Source of the DNA: Phycisphaerales bacterium UBA2421
GTDB taxonomy: Bacteria > Planctomycetota > Phycisphaerae > Tepidisphaerales > Tepidisphaeraceae
NCBI GenBank assembly: GCA_002343075.1
Contig: DDRH01000067.1
Span: 43,099 to 69,600, forward strand
DNA: 26,502 bases
Direction of reading: 5' to 3'
Shown here piece after piece: positions 7,942 to 16,364 of the stretch. The position numbers and the translations under genes were made by a program. The notes under the pieces were generated by a model. The model was not told the origin of the DNA, searched no databases, and worked only from the letters and a program-made list of their open reading frames with translations. Each line of letters starts with the position of its first letter. Position 1 is the stretch's first letter.

Positions 7942-8062
7942 AAGCTCGATGCACGTCGGGTGTCCGACGGCACAACTCGGCGGTCGCAATCGGACTACGC
8001 ACACGCACCTCTTAAGTGGCCCGATCCCGCCTCGCTTGATCCACATCGAAAGGAAGTGGGAA

Positions 8063-9547
8063 ATGATGCGCAGCGCAACCCCTCAACATCGGCCAACCTG
8101 CCGACATTCCGGTAGACACTTGGCCGCCCTCTATTCGGCGGCGGCTGGACTGGCCCTGATGTCCGGCATTGCCAACGGCGCGCCGGTCACCTGGTCCCCC
8201 ACCGGTGGTGGCGACTTCAACACTGCAGGAAACTGGAACCCCGGCACGGTTCCGACCGTCGCGGACGATGCAATCTTCCCAGACAACGCCAGCGGCAACA
8301 TCGCGCTCTCCGGCGCGGCAAATCCGCTTCGGCTCTCGTTCCGGAAAACCACCGGTGCGCTGACAATCGACGCCGCTGGAAACACAATGTCGCTTGGAAG
8401 CACTACTGCCATACCGCAGGTTATCCTCGGTACTGCCGCTGGCCAGCAGAACGATATCACCCTCACCGGGGGCGACTTCACCGCCACTCACACCACCGGG
8501 GGTGCATCGGTGCAAGTTGGCAACTTTAACGGCTCCAACGGCAACAAACTGACGATTACCGGTGCCGGAACCAACTTCACCTCTCCAAGTACATCAGGCA
8601 CGGTTGGCGCGGTCGGCATCGCCGGAAGTAACAACAATACACTTTCCATCGAAAACAATGCCAACATGGTTTTTCGAGGGTCGATGGCTGTCGGCGTGAT
8701 CGGTGCAACGCCAAGCTCGGGCAATCTCCTGAACGTCAACACCGCCACATTCAGCCTCACCGGAGGTTCCCGCGGCCTCAATCTTCGCAGTGGCACATTC
8801 ACCATGACGCGCGGCTATAGCGATCTGGGGTTCCTCGATGCCGACGACGCAAACAATAGCTCGACCATCAACTTCAACAGTGGCACGATGTACTCTCGCC
8901 GCACGCAGATCGATAACACCCGCGACTTCGTCATCGGCGACGGCGGTGCGGACTCAGCGATTTACGGCTTTGCCTACTCCGGCGGGACGCTTACCCTCGG
9001 CGCAGCGGGTCGACCGGCCGATCTGGTAATTAACTCCAACGGCGTACTTACAGGCGCCGGAACTGGCACCCTTACCGGCGGCGGAATCGTACGCGGTATC
9101 ACAGGGGCAAAGGTGATGCCCTCCATCATCGGCCAACCGGTGCTGGCGAGCGACGACCGCGACATCGGAACCATGAATTTTACCGCCGACTGGGACAACT
9201 CCAACATTGAAATGGTCCTCGACGCCGGCGATTTCCCTGCCGCTGCCGCAGCGATGACGCCGTTTACGCCGCTAGATGTCGTCAACATCACAGGTGCATT
9301 CACGCACGGCGGCGTGGTGACATTCAATCTCGTCAACTATGTCGAGCCTGACACCGCCGGCGAATTCAAGGTGGTCGGGTGGACGAGTGAAGCCGGCGAC
9401 CGATCGCTCACGTCAATCCAGTTCGTTGGTGGATCGCCACTGCCGACAAGGTTTGACACCGACGGCTTGTACATCACAGTGCCCGAACCGACAGGCCTGC
9501 TTGCGATCGCAGGAGTTCCATTGCTGGTGCGCCGTCGGCGATCCTAG
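8063..9547 (+). CDS. PEP-CTERM surface protein, shorter paralogue of the 1027-3435 protein
   Basis: 494 residues from ATG 8063, chosen because AAGGAA lies seven bases upstream and a signal peptide (AALYSAAAGLALMSGIANG) follows; the frame stays open 86 codons upstream, but that stretch holds the promoter and leader. The mature part opens with WSPTGGGDFNTAGNWNP and continues as Gly/Asn/Thr-rich beta-helix-like sequence. It ends VPEP, a short hydrophobic helix and VRRRRS, the exosortase signal. Segments such as GIAGSNNN, FLDADD, NFNSGT, IGDGG and SDDR recur in the same order in the protein at 1027-3435, which in addition has a second module and a dockerin-like pair. Likely exported; function unknown. 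The FG-GAP gene follows after 49 bases, probably in one operon. Confidence 0.85.
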   Translation: MMRSATPQHRPTCRHSGRHLAALYSAAAGLALMSGIANGAPVTWSPTGGGDFNTAGNWNPGTVPTVADDAIFPDNASGNIALSGAANPLRLSFRKTTGALTIDAAGNTMSLGSTTAIPQVILGTAAGQQNDITLTGGDFTATHTTGGASVQVGNFNGSNGNKLTITGAGTNFTSPSTSGTVGAVGIAGSNNNTLSIENNANMVFRGSMAVGVIGATPSSGNLLNVNTATFSLTGGSRGLNLRSGTFTMTRGYSDLGFLDADDANNSSTINFNSGTMYSRRTQIDNTRDFVIGDGGADSAIYGFAYSGGTLTLGAAGRPADLVINSNGVLTGAGTGTLTGGGIVRGITGAKVMPSIIGQPVLASDDRDIGTMNFTADWDNSNIEMVLDAGDFPAAAAAMTPFTPLDVVNITGAFTHGGVVTFNLVNYVEPDTAGEFKVVGWTSEAGDRSLTSIQFVGGSPLPTRFDTDGLYITVPEPTGLLAIAGVPLLVRRRRS

Positions 9548-9585
9548 CCTTTTAGTTCATCGGATTGGCCTCGGGAGAAATGCAA

Positions 9586-9591
9586 AAGGAG
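9586..9591 (+). promoter_or_regulatory. Ribosome binding site deciding the 9597 start
   Basis: AAGGAG five bases before ATG 9597, and directly followed by a clear signal peptide. It excludes the in-frame upstream extension that would overlap the PEP-CTERM gene. Confidence 0.75.
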
Positions 9592-9596
9592 TATCC

Positions 9597-11948
9597 ATGT
9601 TCAGAGCGTCTCTCCACACTATTCTGCTCGCAGTCGTCGGTATCGCGACTGTCGGTATTGCGCGAGCGGCCGAGCCGATGTTTGAAATCAGCATCGAAGT
9701 GTCTCCAATCGACCTCGCCGGGCGTGAACACGATGAACGCCCGGCGAGGATCGATTTGGATTTTGATGCAATTCTGAAATCTGCAGCTGATGGTGCGCGT
9801 GTCGATTTCGATTCAATCAAAATTACTGCGAAGAGCGACGCCGACGCGGTCCCATTATCGTTTCGATGGTATGACGCAGACATTCCCGAAAACTTTCCGG
9901 ATTTCAATGCGAGTATCGTCCGAACCAAGGGCGTGTTGAAGCCCATCGCAGCAAAGATGGCGGGGCATTTCTACAATGTTTCGGGGTCCGGACGGAAGGG
10001 CTTCCTGGCATTCACCCACACACAGCGAGGGGCCAAACCCGCTGAGTATTCAATTCGGTTTTCATTACTCCCGCGCAATACGCCCGCGCGCGGCAACGGC
10101 CCGCGGGGCTGGCTGGGTGATGGGCAGGTCCGCTGTGCGGAAGTGGGTGAGTCGACAACCGGCTCCGGTCACACGCGCATCGATCTCGATGATTGGAACG
10201 GAGACGGCCTTATCGACATCATCCACGGCGAGGAGTATGGCACGCTTTTTCTCATTCCAAACTCGGGCAGCCTGACCGAACCCAAATTTGTCCACCGCGA
10301 ACTGCTCCGCGATGCATCGGGCGCGCCAATTGATGTCGGCACCCATGCCGCCCCGTTCATTACCGATTTTGACAATGACGGTGTGAAGGATCTGCTCGTC
10401 GGCACATATACTGATCGGCTGGTCTGGTTCAAGAATCAGGGGACCAATCAAGATCGCAAACTCGTCTACAAGGGGTTTGTCACGCGAAATGGCGAACCAT
10501 TTTCATTGCCTCACCGACCGATCAGCGGCCCGAGCGAAGGTGTTTTTAACCACGACTACTATCCCGTGCTTGAGCGAATGGACTTCAACGGCGATGGCAT
10601 ACTCGACTACCTCGCCGGCGGGTATGTAACGGGCCGCATCTTCGTCTCGATTGTGGAAGGCAAGAACCCGGACGGCACGCCGATTCTCTCCGAACCACGC
10701 CCGCTGGAGATTGGCGGCAGCACCCTCAACGTCGGCGATTGGTGTGCTGCTCCGACAGTCGCCGATTTTAATGGCGACGGGATACTCGATTTGATCAGCG
10801 GCGCGCTTCCCATGACACCAGAGAATCGCCCCAAGGGAATCACGCTGCGATACTACGCCGGCAGCAACCCCGCTGGCGAGCCGAGTTTCATGGAGCAGCC
10901 CTTCCCCGGCGAAGGGCGGCATCCCACCGGCGGGCTGACCACACCCCGCGCGGCCGACATGAACGGCGATGGCCTGCTCGACCTGGTTGTGTCATCGCGC
11001 CAACAAATCTCGATCTTCTACAATCGCGGCACAGCCTCCTCGCCGAAGTTTGATCTGACGGCCACGCCGATTCTGCTGCCCTGGACCAACGCACCGATCA
11101 CCACAACGCAGTTTGTCGACTATAACGGCGACGGAAAGCCTGATCTTTTCAATAGATACGTTGTCTCGCTCAACTCGGGCAAACCCGCTCCCTTTGCGTT
11201 TGAGAAGGAGATTAACCTGCTCCCCCGCGGGGTGCGGATCGAGCACCCTAGCCGGACCGGCGACGACTGGTTTTGGCCCTTCGTTTCCGATTTCGACGGC
11301 GATGGTGACTTTGACATTCTATTCGGCGACTGGTGGGGGCATGTCTGGCTTCACCGTAACAACGGCACTGCCGACAAACCTGACTATGACATCGAGGGTT
11401 TTCGATTAAAGCACAAGGACGGCAGTGAAATCAAGGTCGGCCCGGTAGGTGAAGACCCAAGCAAGAGCTTCATCGCGCTTCAAGGCGCGCGAACAGTGCT
11501 CGCAGTTGCCGATTTTGATAACGACGGGCTGAATGATCTTGTGATCGGCGATACTTTCGGCATCTCGCGGGTCTATCGAAACACGGGCACCGCAGCCGAG
11601 CCTCATTTTGCCCCCGCGGTCGAGTTGGGCACGGTGAAGACTCGTTGCAGCGTGGATGTCACCGACTTTGACGGCGATGGTAAAATTGATGTAATTTCAG
11701 GTTCCGCCGGCGGGATCGCGCTCGTGTACCGGAACATCTCCACCGGTAGCTCACTAAAGTTTGCCGAAGGTACCGATGTAAGCCTGCCGCCGATCAAGCA
11801 GCCGCGTATCATCATGACGGACTTGAACGGCGATGGAGATGACGATCTGTTTATACCCGGCACGCAGGGGTCCATCTGGATCGAAAGATCGTTTCTGAAG
11901 CACGGGTACGCGAAATCCCGAGTAACAAAGGTATCCATGCCGCGATAG
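9597..11948 (+). CDS. Secreted FG-GAP/VCBS repeat protein (calcium-binding beta-propeller type)
   Basis: 783 residues with a signal peptide (LHTILLAVVGIATVGIARA) and an N-terminal domain of about 170 residues that I do not recognise. From there on ten Asp-rich calcium loops occur, for example DWNGDGLID, DFDNDGVKD, DFNGDGILD (twice), DMNGDGLLD, DYNGDGKPD, DFDGDGDFD, DFDNDGLND, DFDGDGKID and DLNGDGDDD. Such repeats usually build one or two beta-propellers that bind calcium and ligands or polysaccharide. It lies between a PEP-CTERM protein and a DapA-family aldolase, all on plus and closely spaced. It is probably an extracytoplasmic glycan-binding or scaffold protein, or a lyase-like propeller; no catalytic motif was recognised. 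Confidence 0.85.
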   Translation: MFRASLHTILLAVVGIATVGIARAAEPMFEISIEVSPIDLAGREHDERPARIDLDFDAILKSAADGARVDFDSIKITAKSDADAVPLSFRWYDADIPENFPDFNASIVRTKGVLKPIAAKMAGHFYNVSGSGRKGFLAFTHTQRGAKPAEYSIRFSLLPRNTPARGNGPRGWLGDGQVRCAEVGESTTGSGHTRIDLDDWNGDGLIDIIHGEEYGTLFLIPNSGSLTEPKFVHRELLRDASGAPIDVGTHAAPFITDFDNDGVKDLLVGTYTDRLVWFKNQGTNQDRKLVYKGFVTRNGEPFSLPHRPISGPSEGVFNHDYYPVLERMDFNGDGILDYLAGGYVTGRIFVSIVEGKNPDGTPILSEPRPLEIGGSTLNVGDWCAAPTVADFNGDGILDLISGALPMTPENRPKGITLRYYAGSNPAGEPSFMEQPFPGEGRHPTGGLTTPRAADMNGDGLLDLVVSSRQQISIFYNRGTASSPKFDLTATPILLPWTNAPITTTQFVDYNGDGKPDLFNRYVVSLNSGKPAPFAFEKEINLLPRGVRIEHPSRTGDDWFWPFVSDFDGDGDFDILFGDWWGHVWLHRNNGTADKPDYDIEGFRLKHKDGSEIKVGPVGEDPSKSFIALQGARTVLAVADFDNDGLNDLVIGDTFGISRVYRNTGTAAEPHFAPAVELGTVKTRCSVDVTDFDGDGKIDVISGSAGGIALVYRNISTGSSLKFAEGTDVSLPPIKQPRIIMTDLNGDGDDDLFIPGTQGSIWIERSFLKHGYAKSRVTKVSMPR

Positions 11949-12012
11949 AATCTTCGGAGAACGCCCACTTTTTTTATCCTTTTCCGAGTCTGCGGTTCGA
12001 AAGAAAGAGCAT

Positions 12013-12930
12013 ATGCCCGAATACACCCTGATCACGGCCATCGGTACACCCCTGGATGCTGACGAGTCGCTGCACATTGACGGATTGCACGAACAGATTG
12101 ACGACCAGTTTCGCGCCGGAATGACCGGCCTCCTTGTCGGCGGGACCATGGGGCTGATGCAGTTGCTGGCGCGAAACACCTACGAACAGCTTGTGGATGA
12201 GAGCATCGTGGCTGCACGTGGCCGGGGCGAGGTGCTTGTGGGGGTCGGCGACTTAAGCCTGACACGCACGCTCGAGCGCGTTGAGCTGCTCAACCAGAAG
12301 CGTGTGGACGGCGTCGTGGCACTCTGCCCGTTTCTGATAAAGTTTAGCCAGCCTGAACTGGTCGATTACTTCTCTGCAGTTGCCGATGCTTCGAAGCACC
12401 CGCTCTTTCTGTATGACCTGCCGATCATGACCGGTACAAAGCTCAGCCTGGATACCGTGCGCGCGCTCTCCAGGCACCCGAACATTAACGGAATTAAGTG
12501 CTCCTGTGATTTTGGGTGGACGAGGCAGCTGATCGATGAAAATCTGCCCGACTTTCGAGTGATTGTGGCGCAAGCGGAACTGATCGATGTGCTTTTCCGA
12601 TCGGGCGTGACAGAGCACCTCGACGGCATCTTCGCTGCTGCCCCGGAATGGGTCGCGGGGATCGCCCGCGCGGCAGTGCACGGCGATTGGGCCACCGCCG
12701 CCGCTCAGCAGCAGAAGCTGATCGCGCTGCTTCAAGTTGTACGGGAAAATGGCGTCTTTCCGGCGTTTACTGCGATTATGAATGCACGGGGAGTTTCGGG
12801 CAATTTCGCCCCAAAGCCTTACCGCCTGCTCGACGATCGAAGAACGGAAGCCCTTCTGCAGTTGCCGATCATTCGCGAGCTTCTGGCGACCCCGCGGCAT
12901 AGCGAGCGCACGCCGACTGTGGTGCATTGA
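12013..12930 (+). CDS. DapA/NanA family lyase or aldolase (dihydrodipicolinate synthase fold)
   Basis: 305 residues, the normal length of the family. It is a class I, Schiff-base aldolase barrel: Lys162 in GIKCS is the Schiff-base Lys and Tyr134 in LFLYDLP the proton-relay Tyr, both at the expected positions. The substrate-carboxylate loop reads GGTMG (43-47), where most members have GTTGE. No signal peptide, so cytoplasmic. It follows the FG-GAP gene by 64 bases and is convergent with the NanM-like gene (48 bases). With a symporter and sialidase-like genes nearby, it may cleave N-acetylneuraminate or a 2-keto-3-deoxy sugar acid, but members of this family are not separable by sight. A run of seven T at 11970 upstream might cause partial termination. 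Confidence 0.87.
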   Translation: MPEYTLITAIGTPLDADESLHIDGLHEQIDDQFRAGMTGLLVGGTMGLMQLLARNTYEQLVDESIVAARGRGEVLVGVGDLSLTRTLERVELLNQKRVDGVVALCPFLIKFSQPELVDYFSAVADASKHPLFLYDLPIMTGTKLSLDTVRALSRHPNINGIKCSCDFGWTRQLIDENLPDFRVIVAQAELIDVLFRSGVTEHLDGIFAAAPEWVAGIARAAVHGDWATAAAQQQKLIALLQVVRENGVFPAFTAIMNARGVSGNFAPKPYRLLDDRRTEALLQLPIIRELLATPRHSERTPTVVH

Positions 12931-12978
12931 CGGCGAACCGTACCAGTTTGTCCGCGCGAATCGCAGGCAATCAGAGCT

Positions 12979-14058
12979 TCAGCGGATCGTGTACTTCCAG
13001 ACCGCCGGCGATCGTACGCCAGCGCGGATTTCGCCGCTTACCACCACCCAGCCGCCGTGCCAGGGTACGACAGGTGCTGCGACTACCGAAGATTCCACAT
13101 CGCCAATCACCCGAGCTTCCCCGGTTATGGGGTTGATCGCCGTGATGGTGCTGGGAAATGGGGGGCGCTGGTCCATCGGCTTGCCGAAGTTGCTATCGTC
13201 CACCCCGCCACCGACGAGGATCAGCTCGCCCTCCATGAACGGCGCCGGCGAAGGAGCGGCGGCGTTGGCGCGGGGAAGATCGGGCAGACGCGTCCAATTG
13301 CCTCTCCCGTCGCCGGAAGGGACATACTTCCACACGTCTTCCAAACAGTGGATCACCTTCTTTCCAGCCACATCAACCCGCGGTGTCATCCCACTGATAA
13401 CGAAAATGGCCGTTCCGTCACTCCCGACCACCGGCAGCCAACGCGCGTCCCCCGGCATCGGCACTTCCGTCTGCCATCCCGCCGTGGGGTTGGAAACCGA
13501 AAGCGAATAAACTTCCCGCAGAGGCCCGCTGGCCATGGGGCTGATCTGATCGTGGCCGCCAACCAGAAACACACGGTCGCCCACCAACACCGCCGACGAA
13601 CCCATGACGGGACGGGGCAGAGCCGGGAGCGGCGTTGTGTGCAGGGTGCCATCTTCATATCGAAGCAGAAACACGTCGGCGAAGACCGACGTGCTATCAC
13701 CCCCACCGATGACCATCACGCCCCGCGAGGTTGTTACGCACGCACCCACCGCGTTCGGCTTTGGCAGCTTTCCAACAATTTTCCATGCGTTGCCGTCATA
13801 CGCGTAGACGTCGTCATACCAGACTTTCTTCCCCTGCTTCCACGGCGGATCACCGGGGAAGTTGGTCCCCCCGCCTGCGAGCAACACGCCATTGCTTTCC
13901 CCAACGAATGGCCCGGCGAAGCCGACCACGCCGAGATCAGGCAATCGCTCCGCGATGACGGTCGTGATACGGTCGTTGATCAATGCTTCTCGCCCGACGC
14001 TACACCCCACCGTTGCGACGAGTGTACTCGCTGCGCAGATTCTCATAAAGTCCTGCAT
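12979..14058 (-). CDS. nanM: Kelch-repeat protein, NanM-like N-acetylneuraminate epimerase
   Basis: 359 residues with a short N-terminal export signal ending VGCS, perhaps a loose lipobox. Kelch-type Gly-Gly blades run through the protein: VIGGG (116-120), FLVGGHD, VISG, LVGGGVDD. The early motif GVLLAGGGTNFPG (57-69) and the final VVSGEIRAGVRS (339-350) closely resemble the NanM/YjhT mutarotase of enterobacteria, which interconverts alpha and beta sialic acid anomers in the periplasm. Length also fits. ATG 14058 has GAGG nine bases upstream; ATG 14046 (AGGA five bases upstream) is a possible alternative. It is the last gene of the minus-strand series, 57 bases after the 14116 sialidase-like gene. 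NanM alongside sialidase-like enzymes is the best evidence in the window for sialic acid as the substrate. Confidence 0.8.
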   Translation of the reverse strand: MQDFMRICAASTLVATVGCSVGREALINDRITTVIAERLPDLGVVGFAGPFVGESNGVLLAGGGTNFPGDPPWKQGKKVWYDDVYAYDGNAWKIVGKLPKPNAVGACVTTSRGVMVIGGGDSTSVFADVFLLRYEDGTLHTTPLPALPRPVMGSSAVLVGDRVFLVGGHDQISPMASGPLREVYSLSVSNPTAGWQTEVPMPGDARWLPVVGSDGTAIFVISGMTPRVDVAGKKVIHCLEDVWKYVPSGDGRGNWTRLPDLPRANAAAPSPAPFMEGELILVGGGVDDSNFGKPMDQRPPFPSTITAINPITGEARVIGDVESSVVAAPVVPWHGGWVVVSGEIRAGVRSPAVWKYTIR

Positions 14059-14115
14059 ATCGTGCTACCTCTCGTGCTCGGCACGGTGCGATCCCGCTGT
14101 CACCAACGAAAATCA

Positions 14116-15249
14116 TCATTCAAACTTCACCCGCGCCCAGCGAATCTTCCCAAACTGCTCAGTCGGCGAAACCGAAATGCGCGTCCAGACGATCATTACC
14201 GTCCCGTCCGCCATCTCGACAGCCGACGGATAGGCCGCCTGGCGAGAATAAACCTCGTCGCCCTCGGCTGGCACCTCCACCCGGTCGATCTCCAGCGGCT
14301 CATTCCATGTTTTGCCCTCGTCGTTTGAGACCCGCACGGTGAGCGGGGTTCGCAGGGGTGGTTTGCTGGGGTTGTGTGTGAGGATCAGCCGGCCATCACT
14401 CACCCGCAGCAGGCTGTGCGACGAAGCCGCCGCGGGCAGGTCGCTCTGGAGCAGTGGCGACCAGGATTCACCCCGGTCGGTCGACTCGCTTGACCACATC
14501 CACCCATCACGACTACGAACCAGCATGAGCAATTTCCCCGACCCACACTCCGCGATAGTCGGTTCGGCAGCGAAAGCCCCATCCGGCACTGTGGGCCCGA
14601 GAATGTAATTCCACGTCACCCCGCCGTCGGCTGATTTCATGATCGCCGGTGCCTTGCTGTCGAAGCGATGCATAGGCAGGACCAGATCGCCCGACGAGAG
14701 CTTGATACCATTACTCCGCGAGCCTGAACCCGTTTGCTCGCCGATGCGCTTCTCCTCAGACCATGTCCTGCCTGAATCATCGGTGTATCTTGCGAAAAGC
14801 TGATATGAATCGATACCCACCTCGAGCTTTTCCTTGTCGCGCCCCCCGACAAAGGGATAGCGATTCCATCGACCCGCCGAATAAAAGAGCCACGTTCGGC
14901 CGCCGTCGCTGATGAAAGCTGGGTCAAAGTCGCTCTTCCGAGGCTGATCGTTCAATACCGCGCCTGCGTCCCAGGCACGACCGTCATCTGAGCTGTAACA
15001 TCCAAAGATGAGCTGGTGTACCGAGCCCTCATACGGTCCAGAAAACCATGCACTGAGCAGCCGACCATCAGCAAGCCGCGTAATGGAAGGCGCGTGATTA
15101 AAGCCATACAAGTTGGTGAGATCGTACGGATCGGTCTTTGGGTAATCGAAGACCGAGCCTGTTTCCACGAGCACAGGCTTAGTCCCGCCGGCGAGGGCAA
15201 TCGATACGAGAGAAAGCAGCAAGAGTGAAGATTGAATGCAGCGATTCAT
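14116..15249 (-). CDS. Exo-sialidase-like (BNR/Asp-box) secreted protein, single domain
   Basis: 377 residues with a clear signal peptide (SLLLLSLVSIALAGG). Asp boxes occur as SSDDGRAW (86-93), TDDSGRTW (156-163), SADGGVTW (206-213), STDRGESW (256-263) and SNDEGKTW (308-315): five, as in a six-bladed sialidase propeller. Catalytic-type residues are visible as Glu229 and Glu234 (AEPTIAE), Arg245 (MLVRS) and Tyr340 (AAYPSAVE). No FRIP motif is seen near the N-terminus, where HAPSITRLADGRLL stands. There is no C-terminal extra domain, unlike the other sialidase-like genes here. It follows the Tat-exported aldolase-fold gene after 83 bases. Extracytoplasmic glycoside hydrolase or lyase of sialidase fold; release of sialic acid is likely but unproved. 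Confidence 0.85.
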   Translation of the reverse strand: MNRCIQSSLLLLSLVSIALAGGTKPVLVETGSVFDYPKTDPYDLTNLYGFNHAPSITRLADGRLLSAWFSGPYEGSVHQLIFGCYSSDDGRAWDAGAVLNDQPRKSDFDPAFISDGGRTWLFYSAGRWNRYPFVGGRDKEKLEVGIDSYQLFARYTDDSGRTWSEEKRIGEQTGSGSRSNGIKLSSGDLVLPMHRFDSKAPAIMKSADGGVTWNYILGPTVPDGAFAAEPTIAECGSGKLLMLVRSRDGWMWSSESTDRGESWSPLLQSDLPAAASSHSLLRVSDGRLILTHNPSKPPLRTPLTVRVSNDEGKTWNEPLEIDRVEVPAEGDEVYSRQAAYPSAVEMADGTVMIVWTRISVSPTEQFGKIRWARVKFE

Positions 15250-15332
15250 GACGACATTCTCAGAAAATGTGGTTGATGCGATTCATTCGATGCTGGGCTG
15301 ACCGCCCTTCAGGACGCGGGTTGACTGCCTCC

Positions 15333-16364
15333 CTACGAATGCCTGTACGATTCGGGCTTAACACCCTGGTTTTCAAAGAACGTGGCGAGTTCGGCCATTT
15401 GCGCGTCATCCAACACCTTGTGCGGCGGGCGAACCTGCCTCGTTCCGATGCCAAACAACTCTAGCGTCGCATGCCATTTCCCATGTGTAAACTGGCGAAT
15501 GTAAGGATAGTCATACTTCGCCGTCATCGCCGCGGCGGCGCGTATGTCGCCGGATTGGATGGTTCTCCAGACTTTCATCGCGATATCGGGTGCAAACGTG
15601 GAATAGGTAGAGTAGTACGATGTCGCGCCGTAGGGCCAGCCGATGTAAAACCGATTCTCCCCTCCGCCGCCGAAGATGGTGACTCGGCCTCCGTGATCAA
15701 TCTGCTGTCTTACGTAGTCTTCAAGCGTGTGATCTTCTTTCATCGCAGCGACACAATCGAGCGCCACAAGTTTCCCTAGAAGGCTGTCGGTAAACTTGCC
15801 ATGCAGAACGATCGGCAGTTGAGCGGCTTCGCCCACTCTTTCGAAGAACTCAACTGCAGCGGATTCCTGCTCCGCCTCGCGCAGCTTTACGGGGATGAGC
15901 ACCTGCAGGGCATCGGCATGGATCGACTTTGAGAACTTTGCAAAGTCAGTGGCCTGATCCAACTCCCAATCGCCGGTCGATGTGATGGCAACAGCGCGGT
16001 GGTCGACGGCTTCCACCATCACCCGGTTTACCTGCTTCACTTCCTCGTAATTCAACGTTGCATACTTCGTATTGCCAGCGGTGGTAACGTAAATGGGAAT
16101 GCCGGCGCGGATGGCGCGTTCGACCCCCTTCTTCTGGGCGGCATCGTCAACCGAAAGATCGACGGTGAACGGACATGGGTTAGAGTAAATCGGGCCGACG
16201 AGTCGCTTCTGAAACTCCGCGTGCGGCCGTGCGCTCCCCGCGGCGGGCGCTTCGGCCAGCAAGCCCGCCGGCCTGCCGAGCATCGCCGCTGCCACTGCTC
16301 CGGCGGTGGCGCGCAACATGTTTCTACGAGAAAGACCCGAGTCATTCAGTTGTCGAATCACCAT
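15333..16364 (-). CDS. Tat-exported DapA-family (aldolase-fold) protein with altered active site
   Basis: 343 residues. SRRNML (12-17) followed by a hydrophobic stretch and LLAEAP is a twin-arginine signal, so the folded protein is predicted outside the cytoplasm, unusual for this aldolase fold. The Schiff-base Lys is kept (Lys209 in VAAMKED) but the relay Tyr position reads His188 (PIVLHGK). A Gly-rich FGGGGENRFYIG and YGATSYYS follow where the family binds substrate. The start overlaps the RraA gene by seven bases, with its ATG inside the end of that gene, so the two are translationally coupled. It may be a lyase on a sugar acid made by the neighbouring enzymes or a binding protein derived from an aldolase. 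Confidence 0.83.
   Translation of the reverse strand: MVIRQLNDSGLSRRNMLRATAGAVAAAMLGRPAGLLAEAPAAGSARPHAEFQKRLVGPIYSNPCPFTVDLSVDDAAQKKGVERAIRAGIPIYVTTAGNTKYATLNYEEVKQVNRVMVEAVDHRAVAITSTGDWELDQATDFAKFSKSIHADALQVLIPVKLREAEQESAAVEFFERVGEAAQLPIVLHGKFTDSLLGKLVALDCVAAMKEDHTLEDYVRQQIDHGGRVTIFGGGGENRFYIGWPYGATSYYSTYSTFAPDIAMKVWRTIQSGDIRAAAAMTAKYDYPYIRQFTHGKWHATLELFGIGTRQVRPPHKVLDDAQMAELATFFENQGVKPESYRHS

Noticed and set aside
8036..8043. TTGATCCA, a one-mismatch operator near the ribosome site of the 8063 gene, with a similar one at 3465-3472
   Set aside because: The same word also occurs inside coding sequence near 7309, so it is not specific enough to call.
7805..8062. In-frame extension upstream of the 8063 gene
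   Set aside because: It covers promoter, operator and leader and has no signal-peptide-like start; ATG 8063 has a ribosome site.
9339..9596. In-frame extension upstream of the FG-GAP gene
   Set aside because: It overlaps the end of the PEP-CTERM gene; AAGGAG and a signal peptide mark ATG 9597.
11954..11988. Weak inverted repeat (TCGGAGAA / TTTTCCGA) with a T run upstream of the 12013 gene
   Set aside because: Only seven of eight pairs with the T run inside the loop; not a standard terminator.
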